A stretch of 64,000 nt of DNA from Persea americana (Eukaryota > Streptophyta > Magnoliopsida > Laurales > Lauraceae). The position numbers and the translations under genes were made by a program. Under the pieces are notes generated by a model. The model did no database searches, was not told where the DNA came from, and saw only the letters and a list, made by a program, of their open reading frames with translations. The stretch is from the NCBI GenBank assembly GCA_029852735.1, contig CM056809.1, positions 35,544,444 to 35,608,443 on the forward strand, read 5' to 3'. Below are positions 58,103 through 64,000 of the stretch, piece after piece (positions within the stretch are counted from its first letter, which is position 1; each line of letters starts with the position of its first letter).

Positions 58103-61100
58103 CCACCTTCTGGCCTGTGTCTATTTTGAAGTTTGAAAAAGGGTGTTTTAAATGTTTGGAGAGGTTTGTTTTGAGCCATAATGCTATGGTGGGACCTACA
58201 ATTGATGACATTTTTACTTACCAAAGTGTATAGGATAGTTTGAATGTCCTTGATCTTCTGGAGTGCTAAGCCAAGAATAAAATTTACATTGTCTTATATG
58301 CATTGAACTAAGTTTTGAAGCCTCATTGTGTAGTCAGGCCTATATATGAAAAGCCCATATTATTTCTACTTTTACATGAGTTACATGATTTCTCGTCATT
58401 CTTGTGCGTCATAATTAGTTTTATTTCAAAACTACTTTATCATGTGGTTTGAATATTAAGATTGGCCTTGTGTGCTCATGATGAGACATTAGTGTGTTAC
58501 ATGTGTGTGAGCTTCCATCCTAGTTTGTTCTTGGTGTTATACACCTAATTATGCTTTGATTTCATTATGTGACCTATATGTCGGCATCACTAAGTTTAGA
58601 CAACCTTGTCTGCTTGATCCACCGACTTGGGGTCCTTAATGTCTCTTAGCTAGCTACAGTATGGGTTTATCTAGCGTGTTATATTATCTGGTTTCGGTCA
58701 GTATTTAGTGCGATAGCCAAGTTCTTTGGCATAGTTATGTGTATCTAGTTGCTCTCGTCACTTATGTGTTTGAGACCTATATTTTAGCGTGCTCTCATCA
58801 ACTTAGTGATGAAGGTTTTAACTTTGAGTGGTTGCCATCTTGCCAGTTACCTATTTATTGGTGTCTGCCCATGCTTTGTATCAATCATGTGTTTTTGAAT
58901 GAATTGTGCATCTTATTTCATGACAATTGTTGTTTAAGCAGGTTTTAAATGTTTTCCAAGTCAACTTGTAAATTATTATATTGTTTATATCTCTTTACCC
59001 ACCTGTCAAACTGTCGTGTTTGACCCACTATTTTGGTACTCAGGTCCAGATTTCGCTGCCCCCGAGGAGGAGCCAGAAGAGGCGGCCGGAGAGCCACAAC
59101 GTATAGGAGAATGGCAAGCTGACAATGTCGTCTAAACATTGGGTCATCCTATGAGTTGCGAAACATCTGTTGGGAGGGTGATAGTCACATTTTAGGACTT
59201 TGGTTGTACTCACCTTTGTTGGCCTTTATTTTTAAGGAATGTTTAATTAAACTCATCTTTTGTATAAATATGTAAATTTACACTTTGGGAATGCTACATG
59301 AACATTGCTCACTCTGACATCATGTTATATATAATTGTGTCATCAGTTTTATTATCATGGAATGAATTTCTAGATTTGGTTTGCTACACACTTCCGCACC
59401 CTGATTGTGATTTACTTGTGAGCGTGACATCCTCACCGCGGAAACTTGTGGAAAATCACGTACACGGATGTTGAGTTTCTTTATCATCCGCGTACGAATC
59501 AATAAAGGAAATAAAAATACGCACCGAATTAGATCCCAATCCCGGATCAGGAGTACCCTCGGGCGCTTACTTAGTCCGGGGTCGCAACAGTTTTTAGCCC
59601 TGATTTGCCTGAAACACGATTTAAAGTATAAAGATATCACTGAATTTTATGGGGTGAGTCTTTCAACCGTGAAGTTCGTGAAATGAGGTTTACAACATCC
59701 AATCCACAAAGAACTGTCCGAATCACAGTTTTTCTGTCCTAATTAGTCCTAAATCCCCTGCAATGCGTTCCTAATCATAAAAACACGTAAGACCCAAATG
59801 TATCTCACATTAGTAAAAAAAATTTTGCATATTTTAGCCTAGAATCATATGAAAGGCATTTCAATGCAAAAGACTAGGCCATAATACTGTAAAATGCAGT
59901 AGAATCATCCAAGATGCGTCTATCGTTTTATAGGCTATAGATTGCATGAAATAAGGCTTTATTTTTGAAACGGCTGAGAATTCAACGAGATTAGTTCTTA
60001 AGCTCTAATTTGCCTAAAATCCATTTTAATGGAAAGCGATATCCAAGAATTTTCTAGAGCGCGACCTTAAATCCCATTTAAAGCGTCCCGAACCATACAA
60101 TCGCCTGAAATCAATTTTAAAAGAGTAAAGTATCTCAATATATCTAAAATTCACATTTGATTATAGAATAGAATGAAACGCCTTTCAAAGCGAAAGAGTA
60201 GACCATAATACCTTGAAATGTACTAGAATCATCTAGCACGCGGTTTTATCCACTTACACGCTCGCTATTGATCGCACGAAATAAGTTGTTGGTTCGTTAG
60301 AAATGGGCCTGAATCCCATGAGATTAGTTATTAAGTCCTAATTTTCCTCAAGATATCACAAAATTCTCTAGAGCACGTCTTTCAATCGTGAAGTTCCTAA
60401 AATGTGGTTTACCCCGAAAATTTTCATAATGACGGCTAGAAAATCCCCTTCGAACTGCCCAAAGCACGTGTTTTGGTCTTAAACAACCCCGATCCCTTAC
60501 AACATGTTCTTAACCATAGAATCACGCAAAACCCATTTGAAAGAAAAACGTATATCGGAATATCCTAAAATGCATATTTCAACCAAGAATCGTAAAAAAT
60601 GCAATTCAAAGCAAAAGACTGAACCATATTGCTCTCACATGCCCTAGAATCACCCAGTGAGCGTTTTCATCGAAATATACGCTATTGATTGCACCAAAGA
60701 TGGTTTGTAGTTAGAAACCGCTCAAAATCCCACGAATAGTTCTTAAGTCCGAATTTGCGTGAAACTCATTTTAAAGGGAAAATATGTCCCAAAATTTTCT
60801 AGAGCGCATCTTTCAACCGTGAATTCCGTGAAACACGGTTTTGGAGTCAACATTTTCCTAGAGTCGCATAGAACTTGATTTCATTTTAAAATAGCCCTCG
60901 AACTACCCGAAACACACGTTTCAGCCTTAAACAACCCTAAGTCCAATATAAAGCGTTACTAACCCTAGACTCGCTTAAAACCCATTTTAAAGAGAAATGT
61001 ATCTCTCAGTATACCAAAATCTGTATTTCAGTTAGAAACGGATCAGAATTGCGTGAAATGCGATTTAGCGCCAACATTTTCCCAGAGCTGTCTAGAATAC

Positions 61101-61826
61101 TCTACCACTATCGGCCTGAAGCGCGGGTTTTAGTTTTAAACAACCCTTTACCCCATTTAATGCGTTCCTAACCTTAATATCGCCTGTGAAACCTATTTTA
61201 TATAGGAAAGTATCTCAGAATATCTTAAAATTCGTATTTCAACATAGAATCGTCCGAATGCACTTCAATGCAAAAGACTAGTCCAAAATACCATAAAATG
61301 CCCTAAAATCATTTAGTACGTGTTTTGATCGAAATACAGGCTATTGATTGCACAAAATAATTTGTTTGTTAGCCAGAAACGGCATTGAATACAATTAGAT
61401 TAGTTTTTGTGTCCTACTTTGTCTAAAATCCGTTTTAAAGTAAAAAAAATAACAATAAAATTTTTAGAGTGCATCTTTCAACCGTGAATTGCGTAAAACG
61501 CGGTTTACACCCAATATTTTCCCATACCTGCCTAAAATCCCCTACGAACTGCCCAAAGCACGGCTCTCGGTCTTATACAACCCATAATCCCCTATAATGC
61601 GTTCCTATCCTATAATCGCGTGAAATACATCTTAAGAGCATGTGTGAGAATTTGGTCCAGGCGGCCCCCTTAATCACGGGGTGTAGCGTGTCAACCACGG
61701 GCTTCAAACGGTGAATCTCCGTTAGCCCGCATCGGAAATATTAAAGTCCTGACCCTAGGCTTATAAGTCAAACCCCGTATTAACTTAAAATGAGGCCTTT
61801 TAAAGTCGTGCGGCCCCGAAAACCGT

Positions 61827-61895
61827 AAGAACTCCGGAGTTAAGCGTGCTAAGGCTGGACAATACTAGGATGAGTGACCTCTTGGGAAGTCCTCG
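61827..61895 (+). repeat. 5S rRNA-like segment in Cassandra LTR 1
   Basis: Contains actccggagttaagcgtgct and ggatgagtgacctcttggga, corresponding to the internal A-box and C-box promoter region of plant 5S rRNA. Not a functional rRNA gene. Confidence 0.9.
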
Positions 61896-62180
61896 CGCGC
61901 GCACGTCGACCAAAGCGGACAATTTCATGCTGAGTTAGGAGGGACTGTGACAGTTGGTATCAAAGCCAAGGATGGTTTTATTTCCGGTAAGGGAGAATGT
62001 GAGAACTTGGTCCGGACAGCACCCTTAACCACAGAGTGTAGCATGTCAACCATGGGCTTCAAATGGCGAGTCTCCGTTAGCCCACATCGGAAATATCCAA
62101 GTCCCAACCTTGGGCTTATAAGTCAAACCCCGTATTAATTTAGCATAGGCCTTTTAAAACAGTGCAGCCTTGGAAACCGT

Positions 62181-62250
62181 AATAACTCCGGAGTTAAGCG
62201 TGCTCAGGCGGAAGCACTAATAGGATGGGTGACCTCCTGTGCAGTCCTCG
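62181..62250 (+). repeat. 5S rRNA-like segment in Cassandra LTR 2
   Basis: Same region as in LTR 1: actccggagttaagcgtgct and ggatgggtgacctcctg, the latter closer to true 5S rRNA than in LTR 1. Confidence 0.9.
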
Positions 62251-64000
62251 TGTGCGCACGTGGGCCAAAGTAAACAATTTCATGAAGAGTTGGGCGGGGT
62301 TGTGACCGCATGTTTGGTAATAGGCGAGAGATCCATAGATCTAATGATTCTTCACACCACTAGAACAAGGATTCCTTGCTGGAGATTTATATAGTTGAGG
62401 GTTTCACGTTGATATTGGTGTGTATGGATACATATAGCTTACAAAAATAGGGTTAGGTGTGAAAATCCACTAAAGTGAAGATTTTCAAATCTTATGGGGG
62501 GTGGACGAATCTAAAAATCCTAACAAATGAATATTTTCATTCGTCTAAATCCTCATGAATTTATAATTGCCAAACATGGATTTACCATAGTATTAGGGAA
62601 ACTGAAAATCTTTTTCCTAAAGATTTGCTTACTAAACGTGACCTAAAGAAAAATGTATCTCGGGATATCCTAAGACTCTTATTTCAACATATAATTGTAT
62701 GAAACGCATTTCAGAGTAAAATCTTAGACCATTAAACCCTTAAATGCTCTGGAATCATCTAGCATGCTTTTTTATCCAAATATTGGCTATTGATTGCACC
62801 AAAAATGGCTTAGAAACCCATAAGATTAATTTTTAAGCTCGGATTTGCCCGAAAAACATTTTAAACTAAAAAAATATTTAAGAATTTCCTAGAGCGCGTC
62901 TTTCAACCGTGAATCATGTGAAATGCAGTTTAGAGACGACATTTTCCTAGAGCTGAATAGAACACGATTTTAGATTAAAATGACTCTCGAACTGTTCGAA
63001 GCACGCATTTTAGTCGTTTATAACCCTAAATCCGATTTAAAGCATTTCAAACCCTACAATTGCCTAAAACAAATTTTAAAATACAAAAGTATCTCAAGAT
63101 ATCTAAAGTGCATGTTTTACTATAGATAAACATGAAACACATTACAGAGCAAAAGGGTAGATCAGAATACCCTAAAATGTCCTCGAATCATCCTGCACGC
63201 CTTTTATCTAGTTACAAGCTATTGCCCGCATGAAATATGTTATTTGTCCCTTAAAAGGGGCTTGAATCCCATGAAATTAGTTATTAAGTTGTAATTTTTC
63301 TTAAACATATTTTACTGTAAAACGATATCACATAATTTTCTAGAATGCGTCTTTCAACCCGGAAGTAAGAGAAACGCGGTTTACCCCCAACATTTTTGTA
63401 GAGACGGCTAGGAAATCCCCTTCGAACTGCTCGAAGCACCAGTTTCAATTTTAAACAACCCTGATCCCCTGCAAGACGTTCCTAACCCTAGTGGCACGCG
63501 GAACCCATTTGAAAGAAAAACGTATATGAGAATATCCTAAATGCAAATCTCGGTCAAAAATTGTAAAAAATGCAGTTTAATGTAAAAGACTAAACCATAA
63601 TTCCCCGACATGCCTTACAATCACCGAGCATGCGTTTTCATTGAAATATACGTTATTGATTGCACCAAATACAGTTTGTAGTTAGAAACCGCTCAGAATC
63701 CCACAAGAATACTTCTTAATCCCCAGTTTTTGTGAAACTTGTTTTAAAGGAAAAAGATCTCCGAGAATTTTCTAGGGCATGTCTTTCAATTGTGAATTGC
63801 GTGAAACGCGGTTTCATATTAAAATTGCCCTTGCACTGCCCGAAGCACGCGTCATGGTCTTAAGCAACCCTAAAATCATTTAAAGCGCTCCAAACCCTAC
63901 AATCGCCTGAAACGAACTTTAAAATAGAAAAGTGTTTCTGAATATACTAAAATGTGTATTTCAGTTAGAAACTGTTACATAGTGTGGTCTTAATCCAGTA

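Larger units (their letters stand above)
56797..59589 (+). mobile_element. 2.8-kb solo-LTR-like element in the satellite
   Basis: Starts TGTAAGACCCCGAC and ends GGGGTCGCAACA (TG...CA with inverted-repeat ends). Flanks GTTAT (56,792-56,796) and GTTTT (59,590-59,594) are a 5-bp target duplication with one change, and the satellite rejoins when the element is removed. It has a TATA box, TATATAAA, at 57,306-57,313. No gag or pol motifs. The size and ends suggest a solo LTR of a long-LTR gypsy family (possibly chromovirus Tekay/Del-like), but the family is an inference. Confidence 0.75.
61643..62307 (+). mobile_element. Cassandra-type TRIM retrotransposon, 665 bp
   Basis: Two 310-bp LTRs (61,643-61,952 and 61,998-62,307) flank a 45-bp interior. 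The interior has a Met-tRNA primer site (TGGTATCAAAGCC, from 61,955) and a purine tract (ggtaagggaga). The target duplication is GCATG (61,638-61,642 and 62,308-62,312). LTRs start TGTGAGAA; LTR 1 ends TGTGACA, LTR 2 ends with a mutated CC. 5S rRNA-like sequence inside both LTRs defines Cassandra, a non-coding family mobilised by other elements. The LTRs differ at roughly 14% of positions, so this insertion is old. Confidence 0.95.
61636..62643. mobile_element. PIF/Harbinger-type MITE (338 bp) split by a Cassandra insertion
   Basis: Ends GAGCATGTTTGGTAA and TTACTAAACGTGACC are inverted repeats (11 of 15 positions), flanked by the 3-bp target duplication TAA (61,633-61,635 and 62,644-62,646). 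The satellite rejoins across it. No coding capacity. Confidence 0.8.
46893..64000. repeat. Satellite array with higher-order repeat, monomers up to ~430 bp
   Basis: Monomers share the frame tagagcgcgtctttcaaccg, gtgaaacgcggttta, attttcctagag, cgaactgc.cgaagcac, ttaaacaaccctaaatccc, ctattgattgcac and agattagttcttaag. About 30 monomers can be followed, at approximately 47,207, 47,566, 47,791, 48,198, 48,517, 48,945, 49,065, 49,360, 49,790, 50,020, 50,428, 50,830, 51,120, 51,555, 51,985, 54,360, 55,066, 55,245, 55,697, 56,130, 56,452, 59,660, 60,060, 60,385, 60,812, 61,050, 61,475, 62,900, 63,350 and 63,782. They fall into ten types recurring in one order. The array continues past the window end. 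No coding content; open frames inside are spurious. Confidence 0.93.

Noticed and set aside
61827..62250. Functional 5S rRNA genes
   Set aside because: The 5S-like parts lack the first third of the molecule and lie inside the LTRs of a Cassandra element.
46893..64000. Interstitial telomere repeats (CCCTAAA within monomers)
   Set aside because: One CCCTAAA per monomer, never in tandem; part of the satellite unit.

Overview
The window is plant (angiosperm) nuclear DNA, dominated by transposable elements and satellite DNA. Evidence: a Ty3/gypsy Tat-lineage LTR retrotransposon with a second RNase H domain, a Cassandra-type TRIM with 5S rRNA-like sequence in its LTRs, hAT and PIF/Harbinger MITEs, a Helitron-type 3' end, and decayed fragments of plant genes (SKP1-like, cytosolic glutamine synthetase, HR-like lesion-inducing protein). 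I found no intact host gene. The species cannot be told from sequence alone.

Layout. 1-7.4 kb: AT-rich DNA with a decayed LINE reverse transcriptase, an LTR-like fragment, a ~200-bp three-copy repeat split by a 512-bp hAT MITE (perfect 8-bp target duplication), and a possible HRLI first exon. 7.42-11.21 kb: probable non-autonomous Helitron. 12.1 kb: truncated, frameshifted SKP1-like exon, then T-rich intron-like DNA. 18.7-20.9 kb: minisatellite with about 18 units in two length classes. 21.7-23.1 kb and 42.8-45.7 kb: two copies of one segmental duplication. 23.9-24.3 kb: glutamine synthetase pseudogene exons.

25,152-39,459: a 14.3-kb Tat-lineage element on the minus strand with a GCTAG target duplication and almost identical LTRs (5 substitutions and one 8-bp indel by hand count). 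Gag-pol is one long frame broken by two UAG codons, plus a gag frameshift. Between pol and the 3' LTR lie a 109-bp tandem repeat and two tandem, diverged copies of an antisense spliced gene (Transposase_28/PF04195-like head, acidic/NLS middle, coiled-coil tail). Each copy has a TATA box, introns and a polyadenylation signal, and each is preceded by a polypurine-tract-like sequence. This duplicated antisense module is the most unusual structure in the window.

46.9-64 kb: an old satellite array. Monomers up to about 430 bp fall into about ten types that recur in one order (a-b-c-d-e-f-g-h-i-e'). After subtracting later insertions, three markers give a higher-order period of about 3.84 kb. Nested in it are two LTR-like elements (one complete with target duplication, one truncated together with flanking satellite), a 507-bp hAT MITE, and a Harbinger MITE that itself carries the Cassandra element.
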